A stretch of DNA of 64,000 nt from Ciceribacter lividus. GTDB taxonomy: Bacteria > Pseudomonadota > Alphaproteobacteria > Rhizobiales > Rhizobiaceae. Under the pieces are notes generated by a model. The model was not told where the DNA came from. It made no database searches and was given only the letters and a program-made list of their open reading frames with translations. The stretch is from assembly GCF_003337715.1 (NCBI RefSeq), contig NZ_QPIX01000009.1, positions 62,001 through 126,000 on the forward strand, given 5' to 3'. A program made the position numbers and the translations under genes. Shown here in pieces: positions 15,566-23,636 of the stretch; position 1 is the first letter of the stretch; the number at the start of each line of letters is the position of its first letter.

Positions 15566-17011
15566 ATGAGCAAACAAGATTATCCGGTTCATGCAGAGAT
15601 CACCGGCCCGATCGTGATGATCGGCTTCGGCTCCATCGGCCGCGGCACGTTGCCGCTGATCGAGCGGCATTTCAAGTTCGACAAGAGCCGGATGGTCGTC
15701 ATCGACCCGCGCAACGACGAAGCCCCCCTGCTTGCCGAGCACGGCATCCGCCACATCCAGGCGCACGTCACCAAGGACAACTACAAGACCCTGCTGACGC
15801 CGCTGCTGACCGACGGTTCCGGCCAGGGCTTCTGTGTCAACCTTTCCGTCGACACCGGCTCGCTCGACCTCATGAAGCTCTGCCGCAAGCTCGGCGTCCT
15901 CTATATCGACACCGTCGTCGAGCCCTGGCTCGGCTTCTATTTCGACGAGAGCCTCGGCAATGCCGACCGCACCAACTATGCGCTGCGCGAGACCGTCCGC
16001 CAGGAAAAGAAGAAGAATCCGGGCGGCACGACGGCCGTCTCCACCTGCGGCGCCAATCCGGGCATGGTCTCCTGGTTCGTCAAGCAGGCGCTGATCAACC
16101 TCGCCAACGAGATCGGCCTCAAGTTCGACGAGCCGGACCAGGACGACCGCGAAGGCTGGGCCCGCCTGATGAAGAAAGTCGGCGTCAAGGGCGTCCACAT
16201 CGCCGAACGCGACACCCAGCGCACCAAGCATCCGAAACCGCTCGACGTCTTCTGGAACACCTGGTCGGTCGAGGGCTTCATCTCGGAAGGCCTGCAGCCG
16301 GCCGAGCTCGGCTGGGGCACCCATGAAAAGTGGATGCCGAAGAACGCCAAGAAGCACAAGAAGGGCTGCAAGGCGGCGATCTACCTCGAACAGCCGGGCG
16401 CCAACACCCGCGTGCGGAGCTGGTGCCCCACGCCGGGGGCGCAATACGGCTTCCTGGTCACGCACAACGAGTCGATCTCGATCGCCGACTATTTCACGGT
16501 GCGCGACAAGGACGGCGAAGTGACCTTCCGCCCGACCTGCCATTACGCCTATCACCCCGCCAATGACGCGGTGCTTTCGCTCCACGAGATGTTCGGCAAC
16601 GGCGGCAATCCGCAGCCGGTGCTGCACGTGCTCGACGAGGACGAACTGGTCGACGGCATCGACGAACTCGGCGTGCTGCTCTACGGCCACGAGAAGAACG
16701 CCTACTGGTACGGTTCGCGCCTCTCGGTCGAAGAGACCCGCCGCATCGCCCCCTACCAGAACGCCACCGGCCTGCAGGTAACTTCCGCCGTTCTCGCCGG
16801 CATGGTCTGGGCGCTCGAAAATCCGGAAGCCGGCATCGTCGAGGCCGACGAGATGGACTACAAGCGCTGCCTGGAAGTCCAGTCGCCGTATCTCGGGCCG
16901 GTCGAGGGACACTATACAGACTGGACGCCGCTTACCAACCGTTCGAGCCTCTTCCCGGAAGACCTCGACGCCAAGGACCCGTGGCAGTTCCGGAACATCC
17001 TCGTTCGCTGA
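15566..17011 (+). CDS. hss: Homospermidine synthase
   Basis: A 481-residue NAD-dependent enzyme that makes sym-homospermidine from two putrescines, or from putrescine and spermidine. Homospermidine is a common polyamine of Rhizobiales. The Rossmann motif GFGSIGRG is at 20-27, and ACSTCGANPG-like (STCGANPGMVSWFVKQA) and YHPANDAVLSLHEMFGNGG blocks fit the family. The ATG at 15566 has AAGGAGA at 15554; frames open upstream are not conserved. A TATGAT box at 15473-15478 is a possible -10 element. A strong terminator follows at 17043. Confidence 0.95.
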   Translation: MSKQDYPVHAEITGPIVMIGFGSIGRGTLPLIERHFKFDKSRMVVIDPRNDEAPLLAEHGIRHIQAHVTKDNYKTLLTPLLTDGSGQGFCVNLSVDTGSLDLMKLCRKLGVLYIDTVVEPWLGFYFDESLGNADRTNYALRETVRQEKKKNPGGTTAVSTCGANPGMVSWFVKQALINLANEIGLKFDEPDQDDREGWARLMKKVGVKGVHIAERDTQRTKHPKPLDVFWNTWSVEGFISEGLQPAELGWGTHEKWMPKNAKKHKKGCKAAIYLEQPGANTRVRSWCPTPGAQYGFLVTHNESISIADYFTVRDKDGEVTFRPTCHYAYHPANDAVLSLHEMFGNGGNPQPVLHVLDEDELVDGIDELGVLLYGHEKNAYWYGSRLSVEETRRIAPYQNATGLQVTSAVLAGMVWALENPEAGIVEADEMDYKRCLEVQSPYLGPVEGHYTDWTPLTNRSSLFPEDLDAKDPWQFRNILVR

Positions 17012-17042
17012 TCGAGGCACCCCGGGACACCCCGCTCCTTCG

Positions 17043-17072
17043 CCCGCCGCCTCGTGCGGCGGGTTTTCTTTT
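17043..17072 (+). terminator. Terminator after hss
   Basis: CCCGCCGC (17043-17050) pairs with GCGGCGGG (17056-17063) around CTCGT and is followed by TTTTCTTTT. Confidence 0.92.
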
Positions 17073-17202
17073 GGCAATGGTCAACCACGTGCGCTCGTCG
17101 TTGGAAAACCGCGCAAAGGCGGATACTTGGCCTTGCTTTCACCATTTGTTGGCGGCATGGTTCCGGGTCACAGGCTGGCCCGGACTATGTGGGGAATGAG
17201 GA

Positions 17203-17568
17203 ATGAAAATCAGGAATCTCGGCGTTCTGCTGGTATGCGCCTCGGCGCTGTCGGCATGTTACTCCAGTGGTCCGCGACCGATGCCACCGGTTCGTCAGGC
17301 GCCGACCGTTGAAGGCACGTGGGTCGATGCTAACGGACTTCTGTCGACATTCTCGAATGGAAGATTCGAGACAAGGACTGCTGACGGAACAAATACGTTG
17401 ATGGCATCGGGCACGTACGTCGCACAAGCTGACGGCGTCTACCAACTGAACATGTTCTCGAACTACAGCAAGACTAGCTCACTGGTTAATTGCAGAGTGG
17501 GCGTCGGTAGTCAGCTTAATTGTACTACCCAAGACGGAAAGCAGTTCTCGCTCGCCCGCCGGTCCTGA
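17203..17568 (+). CDS. Omp10-like outer-membrane lipoprotein
   Basis: A 121-residue lipoprotein. The signal peptide ends in lipobox LSAC with Cys19. The mature part resembles the Brucella Omp10 antigen: EGTWVDANGLLSTFSNGRFETRT near residues 37-60, SLVNCRVGVGSQLNCT with two cysteines, and a FSLARR end. Omp10 is a surface lipoprotein with no defined enzymatic role. The gene is less GC-rich than its neighbours. GGAATGAGGA lies just upstream of the ATG. It stands alone between the hss terminator and the 5'-nucleotidase. Confidence 0.82.
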   Translation: MKIRNLGVLLVCASALSACYSSGPRPMPPVRQAPTVEGTWVDANGLLSTFSNGRFETRTADGTNTLMASGTYVAQADGVYQLNMFSNYSKTSSLVNCRVGVGSQLNCTTQDGKQFSLARRS

Positions 17569-17596
17569 TCGCGTTCCATTCCCGCAGATGATGCGC

Positions 17597-17613
17597 CCGG
17601 GCCGCCGGCCCGG
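17597..17613 (+). terminator. Possible terminator hairpin after the Omp10-like gene
   Basis: CCGGGCC (17597-17603) and GGCCCGG (17607-17613) form a 7-bp GC stem with loop GCC. No T run follows, so the call is weak. Confidence 0.35.
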
Positions 17614-17746
17614 CAGCGTTGTCGTGCGCCGGCCACCGCACCGCGGAGCCGAAGACGGACATCCTTCGCGCAACTGTCGCCTTGCTGGTTTACCACGTCT
17701 GCGCTGAGCGGCGGGGACGAAGCGTATTTGCTCTTGCGGTCGCAGG

Positions 17747-17774
17747 CACTTGGTGGAAACATCTCCACCAAGTG
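17747..17774 (+). promoter_or_regulatory. Perfect 11-bp inverted repeat upstream of the 5'-nucleotidase
   Basis: CACTTGGTGGA (17747-17757) and TCCACCAAGTG (17764-17774) are exact reverse complements around AACATC, 72 bp before the nucleotidase ATG. There is no T tract. It could be a repressor operator (28 bp overall) or a leader hairpin. Confidence 0.6.
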
Positions 17775-17846
17775 TAGTCTTTGAATACCGAGCAGAAATA
17801 CGAACGACGGCTGAAGAAAAAGGCCGTAGATACCAGGAGAAAACCG

Positions 17847-19691
17847 ATGTTGAAACAATTTCGATTGGGACTGTTGAGTGTCTCTGTGCTCGCTCTCTCG
17901 ACGAGCGCGGCCTTTGCGGATTTCGAACTGAACATCCTGCACATCAACGACTTCCACTCGCGCATCGAGGCGATCAACAAGTACGATTCGACCTGCTCGG
18001 CGGAAGAGGCCGGCAAGAACGAGTGCTTCGGCGGCATCGCCCGTGTGAAGACGGCGATCGACACCCGTCGTGGCGAACTCTCGGGCGGCAACGTGCTGGT
18101 TCTCGACGCCGGTGACCAGTTCCAGGGCTCCCTCTTCTATACGACCTACAAGAGCGCACCGATCGCCGAGTTCATGAACGGCATCGGCTTCGACGCCATG
18201 GCGATCGGCAACCACGAATTCGACGACGGCCCGGAAGAGCTCGCCCGTTTCATCGCGGCGCTCAAGTTCCCGATGATCTCCGGCAACACGCTCGCCGGCC
18301 TCAACACGCCGATCGCCGACAAGTACAAGCCCTACATCGTCAAGGAGTTCGGCGGCGAGAAGGTCGCGATCGTCTCCGTGCTTGCGAGCGACACCGACGA
18401 AACCTCGTCGCCCGGCAAGGACGTGCTGTTCGCCGACGAGATCGGCTATCTGAAGGATGCGGTGAAGGAGATCCAGGCCGCCGGCGTCAACAAGATCGTG
18501 CTGCTCTCGCATGTCGGCTACGTCAAGGACCAGGAGATCGCCAAAGCCGTCGACGGCATCGACGTGATCGTCGGCGGGCACAGCCACACGCTGCTGTCGA
18601 GCACCGACGAGAAGGCGGCCGGCCCCTACCCGACGCTGGTCAAGTCGCCGTCGGGCGTCGACGTTCCGATCGTGACCGCCTACGCCTATTCGAAGTATCT
18701 CGGCGACCTGAAGGTCGTCTTCGACGATGCCGGCGTGGTCAAGTCGGCCGAAGGCGCGCCGAAGCTGCTCGATGCCTCCGTCAAGCCGGATGAAGGCTAC
18801 ACCGCCAAGGTGGCGGAACTGGCCGGCCCGATCGAGGAACTGAAGAAGAAGGAAATCGGCCAGTCCGCCGACGTCATCGACGGCTCGCGTGAGGTCTGCC
18901 GCGTCAAGGAATGCTCGATGGGCAACCTCGTCGCCGACTCCATGGTCGACCGCGTCAAGGATCAGGGTATCACGATCGCCATCCAGAACGGCGGCGGCCT
19001 GCGCGCCTCGATCGACGGCGGCGTCGTCACCATGGGCGAAGTGCTGACCGTGCTGCCGTTCCAGAACACGCTTGCCACCTTCCAGCTGAAGGGTGCCGAC
19101 ATCGTCGCGGCACTCGAGAACGGCCTCAGCCAGATCGAGGAAGGCGCCGGCCGCTTCCCGCAGGTCTCCGGCCTGAAATACAGCTTCGACAAGTCGAAGC
19201 CGCCGGGCAGCCGCGTGATCTCCGTCGAGGTCAAGGAGGGCGACGCTTTCGTGCCGCTCGACCCGGCGAAGGTCTATGGCGTGGCGACCAACAACTACAT
19301 GCGCGCAGGCGGCGACGGCTACAAGATCTTCGCGAGCGCCGGCACGAACGCCTACGACTACGGTCCGGGCCTCGAAACGGTGGTGGCCGACTACGTCGCC
19401 AAGAACAGCCCGTACAAGCCCTATACCGACGGCCGCATTGCCGAAGTCGCAGCCGCTGCGCAGGCCCCGGCAGCAACAGCACCCGCGACAGAAACCCCGG
19501 CACCGGCGGCAGCCGATGCGGCGGTCGCGACCGTCAAGACCTACTCCGTGGCAGCCGGCGACAACCTCTGGAAGATCGCCAAGGAACTCTTCGGCGACGG
19601 CATGATGTGGTCGAAGATCGCCGAGGCCAACAAGCTGAAGAACCCCAACTTCCTGATGGTCGGCCAGGAACTCGAGGTTCCTGCGAAATAA
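17847..19691 (+). CDS. Secreted 5'-nucleotidase/metallophosphatase with C-terminal LysM domain
   Basis: A 614-residue periplasmic enzyme. A signal peptide (cleavage after about Ala24, SAAFA-DFE) leads to a calcineurin-like metallophosphatase domain with HINDFHS (32-38), DAGDQFQG, GNHEFDDG and GGHSH metal motifs, then the 5'-nucleotidase C-terminal domain (QNGGGLRASI, ATNNYMRAGGDGY). An Ala/Pro-rich linker joins a LysM domain from about residue 565 (SVAAGDNLWKIAKELFGDG) that should bind peptidoglycan. The likely role is scavenging nucleosides and phosphate from extracytoplasmic nucleotides. The ATG at 17847 has AGGAGA upstream. An 11-bp inverted repeat lies in front and a terminator behind. 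Confidence 0.92.
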   Translation: MLKQFRLGLLSVSVLALSTSAAFADFELNILHINDFHSRIEAINKYDSTCSAEEAGKNECFGGIARVKTAIDTRRGELSGGNVLVLDAGDQFQGSLFYTTYKSAPIAEFMNGIGFDAMAIGNHEFDDGPEELARFIAALKFPMISGNTLAGLNTPIADKYKPYIVKEFGGEKVAIVSVLASDTDETSSPGKDVLFADEIGYLKDAVKEIQAAGVNKIVLLSHVGYVKDQEIAKAVDGIDVIVGGHSHTLLSSTDEKAAGPYPTLVKSPSGVDVPIVTAYAYSKYLGDLKVVFDDAGVVKSAEGAPKLLDASVKPDEGYTAKVAELAGPIEELKKKEIGQSADVIDGSREVCRVKECSMGNLVADSMVDRVKDQGITIAIQNGGGLRASIDGGVVTMGEVLTVLPFQNTLATFQLKGADIVAALENGLSQIEEGAGRFPQVSGLKYSFDKSKPPGSRVISVEVKEGDAFVPLDPAKVYGVATNNYMRAGGDGYKIFASAGTNAYDYGPGLETVVADYVAKNSPYKPYTDGRIAEVAAAAQAPAATAPATETPAPAAADAAVATVKTYSVAAGDNLWKIAKELFGDGMMWSKIAEANKLKNPNFLMVGQELEVPAK

Positions 19692-19714
19692 CGTCGCTTT
19701 GCCGCAGGCATCAG

Positions 19715-19751
19715 GCCGGTCCGGGCTTCCCCGGACCGGCTTTTCTTTTTA
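19715..19751 (+). terminator. Terminator after the 5'-nucleotidase
   Basis: GCCGGTCCGG (19715-19724) pairs with CCGGACCGGC (19731-19740), followed by TTTTCTTTTT. Confidence 0.93.
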
Positions 19752-19821
19752 GAAAAGACTTACGCGCGCCGCGCTCACCAATCTGCCAGACGGCGATACA
19801 GGATCAGGACAAGCACAGACA

Positions 19822-20856
19822 ATGACAGCCGATCTCACCCACCTGCCCGCCGACCACCCGCCCGTTCGCTTCGGAAAGGTCGGCGTCCTTCTGGTCAACC
19901 TCGGCACGCCGGACGGCACCGACTACACCTCGATGCGGCGCTACCTGAAGGAATTCCTGACCGACAAGCGCGTGATCGAATGGTCTCCGTGGAAATGGTA
20001 CCCGATCCTCTTCGGCATCGTGCTCAACACCCGCCCGCAGAAGGTCGGCAAGGCCTATGCGGAGATCTGGAACAAGGAGAAGGACGAGAGCTACCTGCGC
20101 ACCTATACCCGCAGCCAGTCGGACCTGCTGACCGAGGCGCTCAGTGATCTTCCGGACGTCGTCGTCGACTGGGCGATGCGCTACGGCCAGCCGTCGATCG
20201 CCACGAAGATCGACGCGCTGCAGGCGGCGGGCTGCGACAAGATCCTTCTCTTCCCGCTCTATCCGCAATATGCCGCCTCGACGACGGCGACCGTCAACGA
20301 CAAGGCCTTCGAGAAGCTGATGGCGATGCGCTGGCAGCCGGCGCTGCGCACCGTGCCGCAATACCACGACGACCCGGAATACATCGATGCGCTGGCGGTC
20401 TCGGTGGAAAAGACGCTGGCCGGCCTCGACTGGCAGCCGGAAATGCTGCTCGCCTCCTTCCACGGCATCCCGCAGTCCTATTTCAAACAGGGCGACCCCT
20501 ATCACTGTTTCTGCCAGAAGACGGGACGGCTGTTGCGCGAGCGCCTCGGCCTGCCGAAGGACAGGTTCATGGTGACCTTCCAGTCGCGGTTCGGGCCCGA
20601 GGAGTGGCTGCAGCCCTATACGGACAAGACCGTCGAGAAGCTTGCGAGGGAAGGCGTGAAGCGAATCGCCGTCATCAATCCGGGCTTCGTCTCCGACTGT
20701 CTGGAGACGCTGGAAGAAATCGCCGGCGAGGCCGCGGAGAGCTTCCACGAGCACGGCGGCGAAAAGTTCGTCCACATCCCCTGCCTCAACGACAGTCCCG
20801 AAGGCATGCGCGTGCTCGAAAAGGTTGTGCGCCGCGAGCTGCAGGGCTGGGTCTGA
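19822..20856 (+). CDS. hemH: Ferrochelatase
   Basis: A 344-residue enzyme that inserts Fe2+ into protoporphyrin IX, the last step of heme synthesis, at the inner face of the membrane. The opening VGVLLVNLGTPDGTD, the catalytic His214 in LASFHGIPQSYF, YHCFCQKTGRLL and FQSRFGPEEWLQPYT are hallmarks of the family, and the length is normal. The ATG at 19822 is taken as the start. It is single, between the nucleotidase terminator and the stomatin-like gene 92 bp downstream. Confidence 0.96.
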   Translation: MTADLTHLPADHPPVRFGKVGVLLVNLGTPDGTDYTSMRRYLKEFLTDKRVIEWSPWKWYPILFGIVLNTRPQKVGKAYAEIWNKEKDESYLRTYTRSQSDLLTEALSDLPDVVVDWAMRYGQPSIATKIDALQAAGCDKILLFPLYPQYAASTTATVNDKAFEKLMAMRWQPALRTVPQYHDDPEYIDALAVSVEKTLAGLDWQPEMLLASFHGIPQSYFKQGDPYHCFCQKTGRLLRERLGLPKDRFMVTFQSRFGPEEWLQPYTDKTVEKLAREGVKRIAVINPGFVSDCLETLEEIAGEAAESFHEHGGEKFVHIPCLNDSPEGMRVLEKVVRRELQGWV

Positions 20857-20900
20857 CCGCCCCACGCCGGCGAAAACCCGCTGTTGTTTCTTGCGCTTAA

Positions 20901-20925
20901 CGTGGCGAAGTGATCAACTGCCACG
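20901..20925 (+). repeat. Inverted repeat upstream of the stomatin-like gene
   Basis: CGTGGC (20901-20906) and GCCACG (20920-20925) flank an inner TGATCA palindrome, 24 bp before the ATG of the SPFH gene. It may be an operator or leader hairpin. Confidence 0.35.
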
Positions 20926-20948
20926 ACACCGTGTAGAGGAGGGCAGAA

Positions 20949-21962
20949 ATGGGTCTCGCCGGTTCGGATATCGTCGTCATCGCACTCGTGGCACTCGTCA
21001 TCCTGGTCTTGTTCGCCGGGATCAAGACGGTGCCGCAGGGTTTCCGCTACACCATCGAGCGCTTCGGCCGCTACACCCGGACGCTGGAGCCGGGCCTCAA
21101 CCTGATCGTGCCGTTCATCGAGCGGATCGGCGCCAAGCTGAATGTCATGGAACAGGTGCTGGACGTTCCGACCCAGGAAGTCATCACCAAGGACAATGCC
21201 AGCGTCTCGGCCGACGCCGTCGCCTTCTACCAGGTGCTGAACGCCGCCCAGGCGGCCTACCAGGTCGCCAACCTCGAAAACGCGATCCTCAACCTCACGA
21301 TGACCAACATCCGTTCGGTCATGGGCTCGATGGACCTCGACGAGTTGCTCTCCAATCGCGAGCAGATCAACGAGCGGCTGCTCAGGGTCGTCGACGAGGC
21401 GGTCGGCCCATGGGGCATCAAGGTCACGCGCGTCGAGATCAAGGACATCCGCCCGCCGGCCGATCTCGTCGACGCGATGGCGCGACAGATGAAGGCCGAA
21501 CGCGAGAAGCGTGCGCAGGTGCTCGAAGCCGAAGGCTACCGCAACGCGCAGATCCTGCGGGCGGAGGGCGCCAAGCAGTCGGCCATCCTCGAAGCAGAAG
21601 GCCAGCGTGAGGCCGCCTACCGCGAGGCGGAAGCCCGTGAACGTCTGGCGGAGGCCGAAGCCAAGGCGACGCAGATGGTGTCGCAGGCGATCGCCGCCGG
21701 CGACATCAACGCGATCAACTACTTCGTGGCGCAGAAATACACCGAGGCGATGACCTCGATCGGCACGGCGTCCAATTCGAAGGTGGTGCTGATGCCGATG
21801 GAGGCCTCGAGCCTCATCGGCACGCTCGGCGGGATCGGCGCCATCGCCCGTGAGGTCTTCGGCGATGCGCCCGCCCAGCCACCCCGCCCGCGCATGGCCC
21901 CTGCCCGCTCGACGCCCGCTGTGAACCCCTTCGCCACGAGCGCGCCGAGCGAGGAGAGCTAA
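20949..21962 (+). CDS. SPFH/stomatin-like membrane protein (QmcA type)
   Basis: A 337-residue membrane scaffold protein. One transmembrane helix (residues about 6-25) precedes the SPFH/band-7 domain ([20 protein letters not shown], then [14 protein letters not shown]), followed by a long Ala/Glu-rich coiled coil (about 175-250) and a Pro-rich tail. Such proteins form ring-like membrane microdomain assemblies, often with an NfeD partner. That partner is the next gene, 3 bp downstream. AGGAGGGCAG lies directly before the ATG. No protease target is evident. Confidence 0.92.
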   Translation: MGLAGSDIVVIALVALVILVLFAGIKTVPQGFRYTIERFGRYTRTLEPGLNLIVPFIERIGAKLNVMEQVLDVPTQEVITKDNASVSADAVAFYQVLNAAQAAYQVANLENAILNLTMTNIRSVMGSMDLDELLSNREQINERLLRVVDEAVGPWGIKVTRVEIKDIRPPADLVDAMARQMKAEREKRAQVLEAEGYRNAQILRAEGAKQSAILEAEGQREAAYREAEARERLAEAEAKATQMVSQAIAAGDINAINYFVAQKYTEAMTSIGTASNSKVVLMPMEASSLIGTLGGIGAIAREVFGDAPAQPPRPRMAPARSTPAVNPFATSAPSEES

Positions 21963-21965
21963 GCC

Positions 21966-22424
21966 ATGCTGATGCGCCTGATTAGCGAACTCGGCCCCTG
22001 GAGCTGGTGGCTTCTCGGCCTCGTCCTGCTCGCCGCAGAACTGGCGCTGCCCGGCGTCTTCCTTGTCTGGATCGGAATCGGCGCGCTGCTGACGGGACTT
22101 TTGTCCATCCTGCTGTGGACGATGGGCTTCTGGGTCTGGCAGCTGCAGTTTCTCGTCTTTGCCACCCTTGCGGTGGCCGCGACCTTTGCCGGCCGTCGCT
22201 TCCTGTCGGGCGGCGAGCAGGTGACCGACGAGCCGCTGCTCAACCAACGGGGCGCGAGCCTCGTCGGGCGAACGGCGACCCTCCCGGAACCGATCGTCAA
22301 TGGTCGGGGGCGCATCCGTCTCGACGACACCTATTGGCCGGTCATGGGACCGGACCTGCCGACGGGCACCAAGGTGAAGGTGGTCTCAGGGACAGGACGG
22401 GATCTGGTGGTAGAGGCGGCCTGA
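21966..22424 (+). CDS. NfeD-family membrane protein
   Basis: A 152-residue protein with three hydrophobic segments (about 12-30, 34-55 and 57-75) and a C-terminal OB-fold of the NfeD type (GRTATLPEPIVNGRGRIRLDD to the end). NfeD proteins pair with stomatin/SPFH proteins in membrane quality control. The 3-bp gap to the stomatin-like gene supports one operon and a direct partnership. It is the short NfeD form without the serine protease domain. Confidence 0.9.
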   Translation: MLMRLISELGPWSWWLLGLVLLAAELALPGVFLVWIGIGALLTGLLSILLWTMGFWVWQLQFLVFATLAVAATFAGRRFLSGGEQVTDEPLLNQRGASLVGRTATLPEPIVNGRGRIRLDDTYWPVMGPDLPTGTKVKVVSGTGRDLVVEAA

Positions 22425-22431
22425 TCGGCGA

Positions 22432-23427
22432 TCAGGCGACGCCGATCCGCAGCAGGTCGTGGAAATGCACGATGCCGAGCGGTGTGCGATCCTCGTCGGC
22501 GACGAAGAGCGCCGAGATGTTGTGCTGGTTGAGCAGGCCCATCGCACTCGTCGCGAGCGTTGCCGGCGCGACGATCTTCGGATTGCGCGTCATGACGTCG
22601 TCAACCGTCAGTTCCGCGAGGTTGCGCGCAAGATGACGGGCGATGTCGCCGTCGGTGACAATGCCGCACAGCGTGCCCTCACCATCCACGACGCCGACGC
22701 AGCCGAAGCGCTTCATCGACAGCATGGTGATCGCATCTGGCATCGAGGTGCCGAGCGGCACCAGCGGAATGCTCTCGCCGGTGTGCATGATGTCAGTCAC
22801 ATGCGTCAGCATCGCACCGAGCTTGCCGCCCGGATGGAAGGTGCGGAAATCGAGCGCCGTGAAGCCGCGTGCCTCGAGCAGCGAGACCGCGAGCGCGTCG
22901 CCCATGGCGAGCTGCATCATCGTCGAGGTCGTCGGAGCGAGGCCGTGCGGGCAGGCTTCCTGCTCCTTGGGCAGCAGCAGCACGATGTCGGCCTCGCGCG
23001 CCAGCGTCGATGTTTCGCCGGCCGTCATCGCGATCAGCGGAATGGAGAAGCGCCGCGAATAGGAGAGGATACCGTGCAGTTCGGTGCTCTCGCCGCTCCA
23101 GGACATCGCCAGGATCACGTCGTCGCGGGCGATCATGCCGAGATCGCCGTGATTGGCCTCCACCGGATGGACGAAGAAGGATGGCGTGCCGGTCGACGCG
23201 AAGGTCGCGGCGATCTTCGAGCCAATGTGGCCGCTCTTGCCGACGCCGCTGACGACGACGCGACCGGAAATGCTGCCGATCACCTTGATCGCGTTGCAGA
23301 AGGGACTTGCGAGATACCCGGTCAGGGCATCCTGCAGGGCGTCCAGACCACTCTTTTCGGTTGCAACGGTGCGCAGGGCGGATTCGATAGCCCCGGCTTC
23401 GACAAGTTTAACAGCGCGCTTGATCAT
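22432..23427 (-). CDS. kdsD: KpsF/GutQ-type sugar-phosphate isomerase (arabinose-5-phosphate isomerase)
   Basis: A 331-residue protein with an N-terminal SIS domain (about 35-190: VVVSGVGKSGHIGSKIAATF, MSWSGESTEL) and two C-terminal CBS domains (about 205-331). The KdsD family converts ribulose 5-phosphate to arabinose 5-phosphate for KDO and lipopolysaccharide. CPHGLAPTTSTMMQLAMGDALA is a family block. The ATG at 23427 starts the conserved region; the frame is open for another 78 bp upstream. It diverges from the beta-barrel gene. Confidence 0.9.
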   Translation of the reverse strand: MIKRAVKLVEAGAIESALRTVATEKSGLDALQDALTGYLASPFCNAIKVIGSISGRVVVSGVGKSGHIGSKIAATFASTGTPSFFVHPVEANHGDLGMIARDDVILAMSWSGESTELHGILSYSRRFSIPLIAMTAGETSTLAREADIVLLLPKEQEACPHGLAPTTSTMMQLAMGDALAVSLLEARGFTALDFRTFHPGGKLGAMLTHVTDIMHTGESIPLVPLGTSMPDAITMLSMKRFGCVGVVDGEGTLCGIVTDGDIARHLARNLAELTVDDVMTRNPKIVAPATLATSAMGLLNQHNISALFVADEDRTPLGIVHFHDLLRIGVA

Positions 23428-23457
23428 GGGCGATCCATACTGCTTTTGCTTTTTCTT

Positions 23458-23499
23458 GTCCACATTTCGATGCTTGCTGCGGCTTTCGGTCCACATTTC
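23458..23499. repeat. Direct repeat GTCCACATTTC in the kdsD upstream region
   Basis: The 11-mer GTCCACATTTC occurs at 23458-23468 and 23489-23499, 31 bp apart (about three helical turns). It may be a paired protein-binding site. The first copy, TTGTCCACA, also resembles a DnaA box. Confidence 0.4.
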
Positions 23500-23569
23500 T
23501 TGCACAACCCAGTGGCGTTGCAGTCACAGCAGGCGGTCGCAAGCAACGGGACGGCAGGAGCAGTCGCAA

Positions 23570-23600
23570 CCAAACGTTAACCACATGGCTTTACGTTTGG
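23570..23600. promoter_or_regulatory. Inverted repeat upstream of the beta-barrel gene
   Basis: CCAAACGT (23570-23577) and ACGTTTGG (23593-23600) are exact reverse complements separated by 15 bp, with arm centres about two helical turns apart, 37 bp before the ATG. A dimeric regulator site or a leader stem are both possible. Confidence 0.45.
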
Positions 23601-23636
23601 GTAAGCATTTTCAAGCGATCGCCGAGCCTGAACCCC

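Noticed and set aside
23457..23465. DnaA box (TTGTCCACA) near kdsD as part of a replication origin
   Set aside because: A single near-match without a box cluster, AT-rich unwinding element or origin-linked genes.
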